DNA of 23,245 nt from Lachnospiraceae bacterium (GCA_017961385.1 JAGCXJ010000064.1:1-23245); one strand, 5' to 3'. Shown: positions 14,481 to 22,917, counted from the first letter of the stretch. The notes: a model not told the origin generated them from the sequence alone. Numbers and translations are program-made.

Positions 14481-16222
14481 AACAGGTAAGGAATCTGATA
14501 CTCAGCTTTTTTGTGGCATACGCATGGATGAATATTGGCGGACTTGAGTCTACCAATATTCTTTTGTTGTGCGTATTTGCTTCAAGCTATATCGTTCTTT
14601 TATATCGTGATGAACTGGTATCAAAAGACAGGGATCATAAGAAGATAAGGATAGCATCATATTCCTTAAGTGCGCTGTTTGCCATTTTATATGCATTGTT
14701 TGATGATCTGAGCGGAGGGCTTGAAAACAGGCTGTTTATCGCAGTCTTTGTGACATGCAGCGTGATAGGACTGTTTGTCATGTTTCAGGCTCTTCTTGAG
14801 ATATTGATAACTAAAGCGGTCAGGGCTTTTAACGAAAAAAAAAACCTGACAAGTAATGCCTTTTCTTTAAAGATACTCTTTACGTATGCAGCGATAGTAT
14901 TTGTCTGCTGCATACCGTTTCTTGCTCTTAACTATCCAGGAGTGATGACTCCCGACAGTCTCAGTCAGCTAAGACAGGCTATCGGAACTGAAGAATATGT
15001 GAATCATCATCCGTGGATCCATACTGCACTTATCAGACTTTTCTACAATATCGGATACTTTTTTACAAAGGATATGTACAGCGGGATATTCAGCTATACG
15101 CTTTTTCAGATCCTGATGGTCAGTTTGAGCATAGGCTATGTGATCGAATGCATGTATGAATCAGGTGTAAAGAAAAGCACAAGGATCTGTCTGCTCTTAA
15201 CATTTATATTGCTTCCCTATAACCTTATGTATGCGGTCACAATCTGGAAGGATGTGCTCTTTTCGATGTCTGTTCTTGTATTCACAGTTACTGTTATGCG
15301 CATATGCATAGGAGCAAGAAAAGGACATGACAAAGATGATAAAAAGGATTCACTCAGGGACGCCGTGATGTTTGTCATATGCGGATTTTTCATGTGTGTT
15401 TTAAGACATAACGGATACTATGCCTTTATCGCAACTGTTGTGATATGGCTCTTTTTGATGAGAAAGGAGCTAAAGAGATATATCATAATGTCTCTTTTGG
15501 TTATCGTTGCGGCATCACTCTGTCGAGGCCCTTTGATGAGAGCCTGCCATGTACAGAAGGATGATTACGTGTTCAATCTGTGCATACCTCTTCAGCAGAT
15601 AGGCAGAGTCATCGTAGACAATGAACAGATGAGTGATGAACAGATAAAGTGGCTTGAAAGCGTAAATTCATTTGAGTACATAAGAGCAGGATATTCAACC
15701 CAGGGGGCTGATACCATGACGGCATGGGTGGTTGACGGAGACAAGCAGTTTTTTGATTCTCACAAGAGTGAGTTTTTCGGATTGTGGGCACAGATAGGCA
15801 TTGAGCATCCAGTTACCTATATAAAGGCATATATCGATCTGACCATGGGCTACTGGGCTCCGATGAACCCTCAGCAGACAGTGAATTTCGGTATAACGGA
15901 AAATGGAATGGATCTGTATGAACGTCCGATCATCAGCGGACCTGTTCTGATAAAGATAAACGAACTTCTGACAAAGCTCTATAGCATGATACCCATATAC
16001 GGCCAGTTCTACTGCATGGGAGGATTCCTGTGGCTTATGCTTACATTCGCTGCGATCTGCATATGCAGCAAAAGAGCGGATAAGCTCTATCCGTATCTTC
16101 CTGTCTTTATGCTTACAATGACGCTTCTTCTGGCTACACCTCTTGTTGCGGATCTTAGGTATGCATACGCGCTGATGCTCACGCTTCCTTATATAGCAGT
16201 GTATTCGTTTAATAACGATTGA
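14477..16222 (+). CDS. DUF6020-like polytopic membrane protein, possible GT-C glycosyltransferase
   Basis: This 581-residue membrane protein has a dozen or so hydrophobic segments spread over its length. The segment LNYPGVMTPDSLSQLRQAIG (151-170), followed by NHHPW (176-180), is the hallmark I associate with DUF6020-like proteins. An acidic residue in the first large outer loop (D160) recalls GT-C glycosyltransferases that use polyprenyl-linked donors. A large outer loop lies around 365-460. It overlaps rfbD by four bases (ATGA), so the two are translationally coupled, which suggests handling of a rhamnose-containing glycan. A ten-A run (14835-14844) inside the coding sequence could allow slippage. 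The glycosyltransferase role is inference; the family name is from memory. Confidence 0.8.
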   Translation: MKQVRNLILSFFVAYAWMNIGGLESTNILLLCVFASSYIVLLYRDELVSKDRDHKKIRIASYSLSALFAILYALFDDLSGGLENRLFIAVFVTCSVIGLFVMFQALLEILITKAVRAFNEKKNLTSNAFSLKILFTYAAIVFVCCIPFLALNYPGVMTPDSLSQLRQAIGTEEYVNHHPWIHTALIRLFYNIGYFFTKDMYSGIFSYTLFQILMVSLSIGYVIECMYESGVKKSTRICLLLTFILLPYNLMYAVTIWKDVLFSMSVLVFTVTVMRICIGARKGHDKDDKKDSLRDAVMFVICGFFMCVLRHNGYYAFIATVVIWLFLMRKELKRYIIMSLLVIVAASLCRGPLMRACHVQKDDYVFNLCIPLQQIGRVIVDNEQMSDEQIKWLESVNSFEYIRAGYSTQGADTMTAWVVDGDKQFFDSHKSEFFGLWAQIGIEHPVTYIKAYIDLTMGYWAPMNPQQTVNFGITENGMDLYERPIISGPVLIKINELLTKLYSMIPIYGQFYCMGGFLWLMLTFAAICICSKRADKLYPYLPVFMLTMTLLLATPLVADLRYAYALMLTLPYIAVYSFNND

Positions 16223-16224
16223 AT

Positions 16225-16253
16225 TTGACTTATTTAATATAATGATGTATTTT
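16225..16253 (+). promoter_or_regulatory. Candidate promoter for livK
   Basis: TTGACT (16225-16230) with 17 bases to TATTTT (16248-16253), in a 98-base AT-rich gap after the previous stop codon. Other -10-like boxes exist (TATAAT 16238-16243, TATACT 16255-16260), so the exact site is uncertain. An 8-base palindrome TGTATACA follows at 16277-16284. Confidence 0.4.
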
Positions 16254-16286
16254 ATATACTGTTACATGTGTATCATTGTATACAGA

Positions 16287-16302
16287 GGATCCGTAAGGAT
16301 CC
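16287..16302 (+). other. livK leader hairpin with GUAA loop
   Basis: GGATCC (16287-16292), loop GTAA, GGATCC (16297-16302): a 6-pair stem closed by a GNRA-type tetraloop, ending 6 bases before the ribosome site AAGGAGG (16309-16315). It may stabilise the mRNA or affect translation. Confidence 0.55.
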
Positions 16303-16320
16303 GGATTTAAGGAGGAAGTT

Positions 16321-17541
16321 ATGAAAAAGATTACAAGCATGTTACTTGCTGTAGTTCTTGGTGCAACACTTCTTTGCGGATGTGGCGGCGCAGCAGATAC
16401 TTCTGCAACAGGAACAACAGATGACACAGCTACAGAATCTACTGCAGCTGACAACAGCAGCGCAAGCACAGGCGCTACATTCAAGATCGGCGGTATCGGA
16501 CCTATCACAGGCGGTGCTGCAGTTTATGGTAATGCAGTAAAGAACGGTGCTCAGATCGCTATCGATGAGATCAATGCAGCAGGCGGTATCAACGGTGCTC
16601 AGATCGAGTATAAGTTTGAAGATGATGAGCATGATGCAGAGAAGGCAGTAAATGCTTACAACACACTTAAGGACTGGAACATGCAGCTTCTTATGGGTAC
16701 TGTTACATCAGCTCCCTGTGTAGCTGTTTCAGAGAAGACAAAGGAAGACAACATCTTCCAGCTTACACCTTCAGGAACATCAGTACCTTGTACACAGTAT
16801 GACAATGCATTCCGTGTATGCTTCTCAGATCCTCTTCAGGGTACAGCTTCAGCTAAGTACATAGGTATGAACAACCTTTCTTCAAAGCTTGCAGTTATCT
16901 ATGACAGCTCTGATGTATATTCTTCAGGTATCTACGAGACATTTGCAAAGGAAGCAGCAAATCAGCCTTTCGAGATCGTTGCAGCAGAAGCATTCACAGC
17001 TGACAACAAGACTGATTTCACAACACAGCTTCAGAAGGCAAAGGATGCAGGCGCAGATCTCGTATTCCTTCCCATCTACTATCAGGAGGCAACACTTATC
17101 CTGTCTCAGGCTGATACAATGGGTTACAAGCCCACATTCTTCGGATGTGACGGTCTTGACGGAATACTTGGTGTTGAGAACTTCGACAACAGTCTCGCTG
17201 AGGGAGTTATGCTGCTTACACCTTTCGCAGCAGATGCAAAGGACGATGCTACAGTAAACTTTGTTACAAAGTACAAAGAGCAGTTCGGCGGAGACATCCC
17301 CAACCAGTTCGCAGCAGATGCTTATGATGCTATCTACATCATGAAGGCTGCTATCGAGAAGGCAGGATGCACACCTGATATGGACGCTTCAGCTATCTGT
17401 GATGCAGTTAAGGGTGCTATGACTCAGATAAGTGTTGACGGTCTTACAGGTGCCGGAATGTCTTGGACAGCTGACGGTGAAGTAAACAAGGATCCCAAGG
17501 CTGTTGTTATCAAGGACGGCGTATACGTAGCTATGGATTGA
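16321..17541 (+). CDS. livK: Branched-chain amino acid ABC transporter, substrate-binding lipoprotein
   Basis: This is the extracellular receptor for leucine, isoleucine and valine uptake. The 406-residue protein begins with a lipoprotein signal: basic MKK, a hydrophobic stretch and lipobox LCGC with the lipidated Cys at 21, then a Ser/Thr/Ala-rich linker to about residue 48. The rest is a type-1 periplasmic-binding fold (FKIGGIGPITGGAAVYG, then NGAQIAIDEINAAGGI), with SAPCVAVSEKTKEDNIFQLTPS and YDSSDVYSSGIYE marking the ligand cleft region. Codon use is strongly biased (ACA for Thr, GCA/GCT for Ala, mostly ATC for Ile), unlike its neighbours, implying high expression. The ribosome site is AAGGAGG at 16309-16315. 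A strong terminator separates it from the permease genes. Exact ligand is inferred from the operon. Confidence 0.95.
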   Translation: MKKITSMLLAVVLGATLLCGCGGAADTSATGTTDDTATESTAADNSSASTGATFKIGGIGPITGGAAVYGNAVKNGAQIAIDEINAAGGINGAQIEYKFEDDEHDAEKAVNAYNTLKDWNMQLLMGTVTSAPCVAVSEKTKEDNIFQLTPSGTSVPCTQYDNAFRVCFSDPLQGTASAKYIGMNNLSSKLAVIYDSSDVYSSGIYETFAKEAANQPFEIVAAEAFTADNKTDFTTQLQKAKDAGADLVFLPIYYQEATLILSQADTMGYKPTFFGCDGLDGILGVENFDNSLAEGVMLLTPFAADAKDDATVNFVTKYKEQFGGDIPNQFAADAYDAIYIMKAAIEKAGCTPDMDASAICDAVKGAMTQISVDGLTGAGMSWTADGEVNKDPKAVVIKDGVYVAMD

Positions 17542-17555
17542 TAAAAGTCTTTTTT

Positions 17556-17588
17556 GAGGCATGACTTAAGTCATGCCTCTTTTTATTT
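17556..17588 (+). terminator. Perfect-palindrome terminator after livK
   Basis: GAGGCATGAC (17556-17565), loop TTAA, GTCATGCCTC (17570-17579): a 24-base perfect palindrome with a 10-pair stem, followed by TTTTTATTT (17580-17588). T-rich sequence on the left side (17549-17555) does not make a convincing reverse terminator. Confidence 0.92.
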
Positions 17589-17605
17589 GCTCTAAGTTCC
17601 TAAAC

Positions 17606-17634
17606 TTGCATAAAACAGGCTGAATGCATATAAT
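17606..17634 (+). promoter_or_regulatory. SigA-type promoter for livHMGF
   Basis: TTGCAT (17606-17611), exactly 17 bases, TATAAT (17629-17634), placed between the livK terminator and livH. Start near 17641 would leave a leader of about 17 bases with GGGAGG (17647-17652) before ATG 17658. Confidence 0.65.
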
Positions 17635-17657
17635 AGAAAGATGATTGGGAGGAAGTC

Positions 17658-18539
17658 ATGAGCTTTTTGAATTATCTAATTAACGGTATAAGTCTTGGCA
17701 GTGTATACGCTATCATAGCGCTCGGCTATACCATGGTATACGGCATAGCCAAGATGCTGAATTTTGCACACGGCGATGTAATAATGGTCGGAGGATTCGT
17801 GGTGTTCACCATGTCGACAAGGATGGGATTGTCTCCCGTGCTTTCCGTACTGGTATCGATCGTTATATGCACACTGCTTGGTATGACAATAGAAAGGATC
17901 GCTTACAAGCCGCTGAGAAATGCGACCAGCCTTGCGGTGCTGATAACCGCCATAGGCGTCAGCTACTTTCTGCAGAATCTTGCGCTGATCATTTTCGGAA
18001 GCGATATAAAGCTGTTCACATCAGTTGTAAAGGTTAAGCCGCTTGTTATAGCAGACGGACAGATAACGATCACGGGAGAGACGATAGTGACCATACTCGC
18101 ATGTATGATCATCATGACTGTCCTTACTCTGTTCATAAAGAAGACAAAGGCAGGCCAGGCAATGCTTGCAGTATCTGAGGACAAGGGTGCCGCTGAGCTG
18201 ATGGGTGTAAACGTAAACGCGACCATATCGCTTACGTTTGCCATCGGATCGGGCCTTGCTGCGATCGCCGGAGTACTGCTCTGTTCGGCATATCCTTCGT
18301 TAAATCCCTATACAGGTTCCATGCCGGGTATCAAGGCTTTCGTTGCTGCCGTATTCGGAGGCATAGGTTCAATACCAGGAGCTTTGATAGGCGGAATACT
18401 GCTCGGAGTGATCGAGAGTCTTAGCAAATCATATATTTCATCCCAGATGGCAGATGCCATTGTATTTTCAGTACTGATCATAGTCCTTCTTGTTAAGCCG
18501 ACCGGACTTCTTGGCAAGAAGATAAGCGAGAAAGTGTAG
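17658..18539 (+). CDS. livH: Branched-chain amino acid ABC transporter permease LivH
   Basis: This is the first membrane subunit of the Liv uptake system. The 293-residue protein is hydrophobic throughout, with the family N-terminus LINGISLGSVYAIIALGYTMVYG and NFAHGD, and the conserved cytoplasmic loop around 165-190 (TKAGQAMLAVSEDKGAAELMGVN) that contacts the ATPases. The C-terminal GIGSIPGALIGGILLGVIES motif is present. The ribosome site GGGAGG (17647-17652) lies 5 bases before the ATG. It heads a compact unit with livM, livG, livF and two further genes, behind its own promoter. Pairing with LivM as a heterodimer is known for the family. Confidence 0.95.
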   Translation: MSFLNYLINGISLGSVYAIIALGYTMVYGIAKMLNFAHGDVIMVGGFVVFTMSTRMGLSPVLSVLVSIVICTLLGMTIERIAYKPLRNATSLAVLITAIGVSYFLQNLALIIFGSDIKLFTSVVKVKPLVIADGQITITGETIVTILACMIIMTVLTLFIKKTKAGQAMLAVSEDKGAAELMGVNVNATISLTFAIGSGLAAIAGVLLCSAYPSLNPYTGSMPGIKAFVAAVFGGIGSIPGALIGGILLGVIESLSKSYISSQMADAIVFSVLIIVLLVKPTGLLGKKISEKV

Positions 18540-18551
18540 GTGATCCGAATG
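18538..18551 (+). promoter_or_regulatory. Ribosome site deciding the livM start
   Basis: AGGTGATC (18538-18545) matches the extended complement of the 16S rRNA tail and places ATG 18549 at the right distance. GTG 18540, within this element, would lack a site of its own. Confidence 0.55.
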
Positions 18552-19616
18552 AAGAAGATAAAGCTTAACAGGGATTACCTTATCACATACGGAATGGTCA
18601 TCCTTTTCTATATCATAATGACGATCCTTAAAGGAACGGGAAATCTTACGAGTCTCTTTAGCGGACTGTTGGTTCCGATATGCGTTTACAGCATACTTGC
18701 CGTAAGTCTTAATCTTACGGTCGGAATACTGGGAGAATTAAGCCTCGGACATGCGGGCTTCATGTGCGTGGGAGCATTTTCATCCGCATTCTTTTCTATG
18801 TGCATGAAGGATGTGATCACCAATTCGTTTGTAAGATTTCTGATCGCTCTTTTGATAAGTGCATTTGTTGCGGCTTTCTTCGGGATAATAATAGGCATCC
18901 CTGTACTGAGGCTGCGCGGCGACTATCTGGCGATCGTAACGCTCGCATTCGGCGAGATCATAAAGAACATCGTAAACATCCTCTATGTGGGCAGAGATTC
19001 TGACGGCATGCATATATCAATAAAGGATTCGATATCTCTAGGGCTAAAGGATGACGGCAAGGTAATAATAAACGGAGCCCAGGGTATCACGGGAACTCCC
19101 CATGATTCCAACTTTACGATAGGTATCATACTTTTGCTCATCACGCTTTTTGTCGTACTGAATTTCATGCATTCAAGAAGCGGCCGTGCGGTAATGGCGA
19201 TCAGAGACAACAGGATAGCAGCGGAATCCATAGGAATAAACATAAGCAAATACAAGCTCATGGCATTTTCGATATCGGCAGCTCTTGCGGGAATAGCAGG
19301 CTGTCTGTATGCGCATAATCTTTCAACGCTTAATGCGCTTCCCAAAAACTTCGGATACAACATGTCAATCATGATACTCGTATACGTTGTCCTTGGCGGC
19401 ATCGGAAATATCAGAGGCTCCATAATAGCTGCGACGATCCTTACGGTACTGCCTGAGCTTTTGAGAGGCTTCAGCGACTACCGTATGCTCATATATTCGG
19501 TCGTACTCATCGCACTCATGCTGTTTAACGCAAGTCCCGGTGCTATCGAGTTTAAGGAAAAGTATTCCATAAAGAGACTTCTGTCAAAGAAAACAAAGAC
19601 AAAGGAGGTACAGTAA
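18549..19616 (+). CDS. livM: Branched-chain amino acid ABC transporter permease LivM
   Basis: This is the second membrane subunit of the Liv system, 355 residues from ATG 18549 (358 from GTG 18540). Multiple membrane helices include NLTVGILGELSLGHAGFMCVGA (about 57-78), typical of LivM. The loop RLRGDYLAIVTLAFGEI (about 121-137) and SRSGRAVMAIRDNRIAAESIGIN (about 211-233) are the ATPase-coupling region. The C-terminal GGIGNIRGSIIAATILTVLPELL is conserved. It directly follows the livH stop, and its own stop abuts livG, so all are coupled. A Lys-rich tail (KKTKTKE) ends the protein. Start choice rests on the ribosome site; function is firm. Confidence 0.94.
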   Translation: MKKIKLNRDYLITYGMVILFYIIMTILKGTGNLTSLFSGLLVPICVYSILAVSLNLTVGILGELSLGHAGFMCVGAFSSAFFSMCMKDVITNSFVRFLIALLISAFVAAFFGIIIGIPVLRLRGDYLAIVTLAFGEIIKNIVNILYVGRDSDGMHISIKDSISLGLKDDGKVIINGAQGITGTPHDSNFTIGIILLLITLFVVLNFMHSRSGRAVMAIRDNRIAAESIGINISKYKLMAFSISAALAGIAGCLYAHNLSTLNALPKNFGYNMSIMILVYVVLGGIGNIRGSIIAATILTVLPELLRGFSDYRMLIYSVVLIALMLFNASPGAIEFKEKYSIKRLLSKKTKTKEVQ

Positions 19617-20375
19617 ATGGCATTACTAGATGTAAACAATCTTGGTATCTCTTTTGGCGGGTTAAGAGCGGTAGACAACTTTGAGGTTCATATTCAAAAG
19701 GGAGAGCTCTACGGACTCATCGGACCAAACGGTGCGGGAAAGACGACTGTCTTTAACATGCTGACAGGAGTATACAAGCCTACCGACGGGATAATAAAGC
19801 TTGATGATAAGAATATCACTGGCATGAAGACTACACAGATAAATCAGGAAGGCATTGCGCGTACTTTCCAGAACATCCGCCTGTTCACAAAGCTTAGCGT
19901 ACTCGACAATGTTAAGGCGGGGCTTCACAATGACTATGCCTATTCCACGATAGCAGGCATTTTCAGACTGCCTAAGTACTACAGGACAGAGAAGGCCATG
20001 GATGAAAAAGCCATGGAGCTTTTAAGCGTATTTGATCTTGATAAGGAAGCTAAGCTATCTGCCGGAAACCTTCCTTACGGAAAGCAGAGAAAGCTCGAGA
20101 TAGCGAGAGCTCTTGCCACAAACCCGAAGCTTCTGCTTTTGGATGAACCGGCAGCGGGCATGAACCCGAATGAAACAAAGGAACTCATGGATACGATACA
20201 GCTCATCAGAAAGAAGTTTGATATGACGATCCTTCTTATCGAGCATGATATGAAGCTTGTATCAGGTATATGTGAAAGATTAACGGTGCTTAACTTCGGC
20301 CAGGTACTCGCACAGGGCAAGACCGCGGATGTTCTTAACGATCCGGAAGTTATAAAGGCATATCTGGGAGAATAA
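19617..20375 (+). CDS. livG: Branched-chain amino acid ABC transporter ATPase LivG
   Basis: This is one of the two ATP-binding subunits on the cytoplasmic side of the Liv transporter. The 252-residue protein has Walker A GPNGAGKTT (36-44), the Q-loop region with GIARTFQNIRLF (about 79-90), the LivG-type signature LPYGKQRKLEIARAL in place of LSGGQ, Walker B LLLLDEPAAGMNP, and switch His in LLIEHDMKLV. The ribosome site AAGGAGG overlaps the livM end, and the start codon immediately follows the livM stop. The C-terminal VLNDPEVIKAYLGE is the family ending. Partnered with LivF six bases downstream. Confidence 0.96.
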   Translation: MALLDVNNLGISFGGLRAVDNFEVHIQKGELYGLIGPNGAGKTTVFNMLTGVYKPTDGIIKLDDKNITGMKTTQINQEGIARTFQNIRLFTKLSVLDNVKAGLHNDYAYSTIAGIFRLPKYYRTEKAMDEKAMELLSVFDLDKEAKLSAGNLPYGKQRKLEIARALATNPKLLLLDEPAAGMNPNETKELMDTIQLIRKKFDMTILLIEHDMKLVSGICERLTVLNFGQVLAQGKTADVLNDPEVIKAYLGE

Positions 20376-20381
20376 AAAGTT

Positions 20382-21092
20382 ATGGCAATGCTTGAAGTAA
20401 AGGATCTTGAAGTTAATTACGGAGTCATAAAGGCTATAAAGGGCGTTAGCTTTGAGGTAAACGAAGGAGAGGTAATATCTCTTATCGGTGCAAACGGCGC
20501 GGGAAAGACGACCATACTACATGCGGTAAGCGGACTTCTTAACAAGACCGCGGGAACTGTCATGTTTGAAGGAAAGGATATCACAAAGATCCCCGCTCAC
20601 AAGATAGTATATATGGGAATGAGCCACGTTCCCGAAGGCAGAAGGGTATTTGCTCAGCTGACTGTACTTGAAAACCTTAAGCTCGGAGCCTATTCAAGAA
20701 AAGACAAGAACGAGCTTAACGAGACTCTTGAGAAGGTATACAAATCCTTCCCCAGACTCGAGGAGAGAAAGAATCAGCTTGCGGGAACCTTATCCGGAGG
20801 AGAACAGCTGATGCTCGCCATGGGCAGAGCTCTTATGTCTCATCCCAAGCTTATACTTATGGATGAACCCAGCATGGGTCTTTCTCCGATCTTTGTTGAA
20901 GAGATATTTAATATAATAAAAGAAATATCAGCATCGGGTACAACGGTGCTTTTGGTAGAGCAGAACGCAAAGAAGGCTCTTTCCATTGCAGACAGGGCTT
21001 ACGTGCTCGAAACGGGCAACATCACACTTTCAGGCGATGCAAAGACTCTTATGAATGATGAATCGGTAAAGAAGGCATATCTCGGAGAATAA
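20382..21092 (+). CDS. livF: Branched-chain amino acid ABC transporter ATPase LivF
   Basis: This is the second ATPase subunit, 236 residues. Walker A GANGAGKTT is at 36-44; MGMSHVPEGRRVFAQLTVLENL, diagnostic for LivF, near 76-97; signature LSGGEQLMLAMGRALM near 132-147; Walker B LILMDEPSMGLSP; and switch His replaced by Gln in LVEQNA, as is usual in LivF. It begins 6 bases after livG, and the two ATPases share the same C-terminal AYLGE ending. The next gene, a kinase-like protein, starts 11 bases downstream after AAAGGAGG, with no terminator in between. Confidence 0.96.
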   Translation: MAMLEVKDLEVNYGVIKAIKGVSFEVNEGEVISLIGANGAGKTTILHAVSGLLNKTAGTVMFEGKDITKIPAHKIVYMGMSHVPEGRRVFAQLTVLENLKLGAYSRKDKNELNETLEKVYKSFPRLEERKNQLAGTLSGGEQLMLAMGRALMSHPKLILMDEPSMGLSPIFVEEIFNIIKEISASGTTVLLVEQNAKKALSIADRAYVLETGNITLSGDAKTLMNDESVKKAYLGE

Positions 21093-21103
21093 AGGAGGTA
21101 AGC

Positions 21104-21724
21104 ATGGTTATAACAATATCCAGAACATACGGAAGCGGCGGACGCGTCATGGGAAAGGCACTGGCTCAAAAGTTAGGGTGCAAGTTCTATGACAGGGAGC
21201 TTATGAGGATGCTGTCTGATCAGACAGGCATAAACGAAGCTCTATTTGGAGAATCCGATGAGAAGCTCAATCATACATATATAGGAACGGATACCGGCTG
21301 GGTAGATGACTGGGGACCTCTGCCGCCCTCAGACAAGAGATATACATCAGAGAGCAATCTGTTCAGACTTCAGGCCAAGATGATAAGAGAACTGTCTGAA
21401 GGAGAAGACTGCATCATCATGGGAAGATGTGCTGATGCCGTGCTTTCAGACAATAAGGATGTGATCAGAGTCTTCTGCTACGCATCGGAAAGCGACTGCA
21501 TAAAAAGGACCATGGAGGTCTGCGGTCTTGATGAGAAGGAAGCCATAAAAAGGATAGCTAAGCTGGATAAATTCAGAAAGGCATATTATTATCACTTTAC
21601 GGGCAGAAGTATCGATGAGGCGACGAACTATGACCTGTGCATAAATACGGGGAGCATGTCGGTGGATGCCTTGTCGGATATAGTTTTGGATTATATTAAG
21701 ACGTGGGAGAAGAACAGATGTTAG
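21104..21724 (+). CDS. Cytidylate kinase-like protein
   Basis: This 206-residue protein belongs to the cytidylate-kinase-like group (Cytidylate_kin2 type). The P-loop ISRTYGSGGRVMGKALA (5-21) has the SR-x-YGSGG pattern of that family rather than the classical Cmk loop. FYDRELM (28-34) and CIIMGRCAD (about 103-111) follow, and a Lys/Arg-rich lid region KRIAKLDKFRKAYYYHFTG lies near 148-166. The substrate is not known; these proteins are numerous in Lachnospiraceae and need not phosphorylate CMP. It follows livF by 11 bases with AAAGGAGG and overlaps the aminotransferase start, so it is in the liv transcription unit. Fold call is firm, function open. Confidence 0.82.
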   Translation: MVITISRTYGSGGRVMGKALAQKLGCKFYDRELMRMLSDQTGINEALFGESDEKLNHTYIGTDTGWVDDWGPLPPSDKRYTSESNLFRLQAKMIRELSEGEDCIIMGRCADAVLSDNKDVIRVFCYASESDCIKRTMEVCGLDEKEAIKRIAKLDKFRKAYYYHFTGRSIDEATNYDLCINTGSMSVDALSDIVLDYIKTWEKNRC

Positions 21725-22902
21725 CACAGACATATGTTGATATGTTATCAGCAAAATCGGTTATAAGAAATCTTTCGGAGTATGCGGTAGCCAGAGGAAA
21801 AGAGATAGGATACGAGAACGTATTTGACTATACGCTAGGCAATCCTTCGGTACCAGTTCCCGATGCGGTCAACAAGACCATGATAGAACTGCTCTCTACA
21901 AAGAGCTCGATAGAACTTCATGGCTACAGTCAGAGTCTTGGAATACCAGAGGTAAGGGTGAAGGTAGCTGCTTCCTTGAACAGAAGATTCAAGATGAACT
22001 ACACGATGGATCATATATTCATGACAAGCGGTGCTGCCGGTGCTATTGCTCATGCGATAAGACTAGTTACAATACCGGGTGATGAGATACTTACATTTGC
22101 ACCGTTCTTTCCCGAGTACAATCCGTATGTAAACTTAAGCGGTGCCGTACTTAAAGTTGTTCCTGCCGATGTCAAGAGCTTCCAGATAAACTTCGAAGCC
22201 TTCGAATCGATGATAAACGAAAAGACCATGGCAGTTCTGGTGAACACACCGAACAACCCGTCGGGCATATGCTATTCTACAAACACTATTGAGAAACTCG
22301 CAGGCATACTGAAACAGAAATCCGAGCAGTATGGTCATGTGATATATCTGATAAGCGACGAGCCGTACAGAGAGATCATTTTTGAAGGAGTGGATTCACC
22401 GTATGTTTCAAAGTACTATGATCATACGATATCATGCTATTCATTTTCCAAATCTCTGTCTCTTCCCGGAGAGCGAATCGGTTACGTTGCGATAAATCCG
22501 AAATGCGAAGGCGCAGACAAGATGGCTGTGATGTGCGGACAGATATCCAGAGGCATAGGACATAACTGTCCTGCTTCACTCATTCAGCTTGCCGTTGCGG
22601 AAAATCTTGATCTTACTGCTGATATGAGCGTATATGAGAAGAACATGAACATACTCTATAACGAGCTTACTGATCTTGGATTCGAATGTGTAAAGCCGGG
22701 AGGAACTTTCTATATATTCCCCAAGGCACTCGAGGATGACGCAATAGCGTTTTGCGAAAAAGCAAAAAGATATGACTTCATCGGAGTACCTTCGGACAGC
22801 TTCGGATGCCCCGGACATTTCAGACTTGCATACTGCATATCTACTGAGAAAGTCGAAAGAAGTCTTGAGGCTCTCAGAAGGTTTGTAAGAGAAATGTACT
22901 GA
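21718..22902 (+). CDS. PLP-dependent class I/II aminotransferase
   Basis: This is a fold-type I aminotransferase, 394 residues from ATG 21718. Substrate loop FDYTLGNPSVPVPD is near 36-49, HGYSQSLGIPEVR near 68-80, NTPNNPSG at 176-183, PLP-ring Asp in SDEPY (213-217), catalytic Lys245 in SFSKSLSLPGERIGYV, and FRLAYC near the C-terminus. All residues needed for activity appear intact. ATG 21718 overlaps the kinase-like gene by seven bases and has GGGAGA (21705-21710) upstream; GTG 21703 in the same frame lacks a clear site. Its place behind livF suggests a role with branched-chain or other amino acids, but the sequence looks like the general aspartate/aromatic group rather than IlvE, so the substrate is unassigned. 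Confidence 0.88.
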   Translation: MLAQTYVDMLSAKSVIRNLSEYAVARGKEIGYENVFDYTLGNPSVPVPDAVNKTMIELLSTKSSIELHGYSQSLGIPEVRVKVAASLNRRFKMNYTMDHIFMTSGAAGAIAHAIRLVTIPGDEILTFAPFFPEYNPYVNLSGAVLKVVPADVKSFQINFEAFESMINEKTMAVLVNTPNNPSGICYSTNTIEKLAGILKQKSEQYGHVIYLISDEPYREIIFEGVDSPYVSKYYDHTISCYSFSKSLSLPGERIGYVAINPKCEGADKMAVMCGQISRGIGHNCPASLIQLAVAENLDLTADMSVYEKNMNILYNELTDLGFECVKPGGTFYIFPKALEDDAIAFCEKAKRYDFIGVPSDSFGCPGHFRLAYCISTEKVERSLEALRRFVREMY

Positions 22903-22917
22903 TTTTTTTATGCAACA

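Noticed and set aside
16358..16540. 60-residue Gln-rich frame inside livK on the + strand
   Set aside because: A frame shadow caused by the repeated GCA/ACA codons of the highly biased livK gene.
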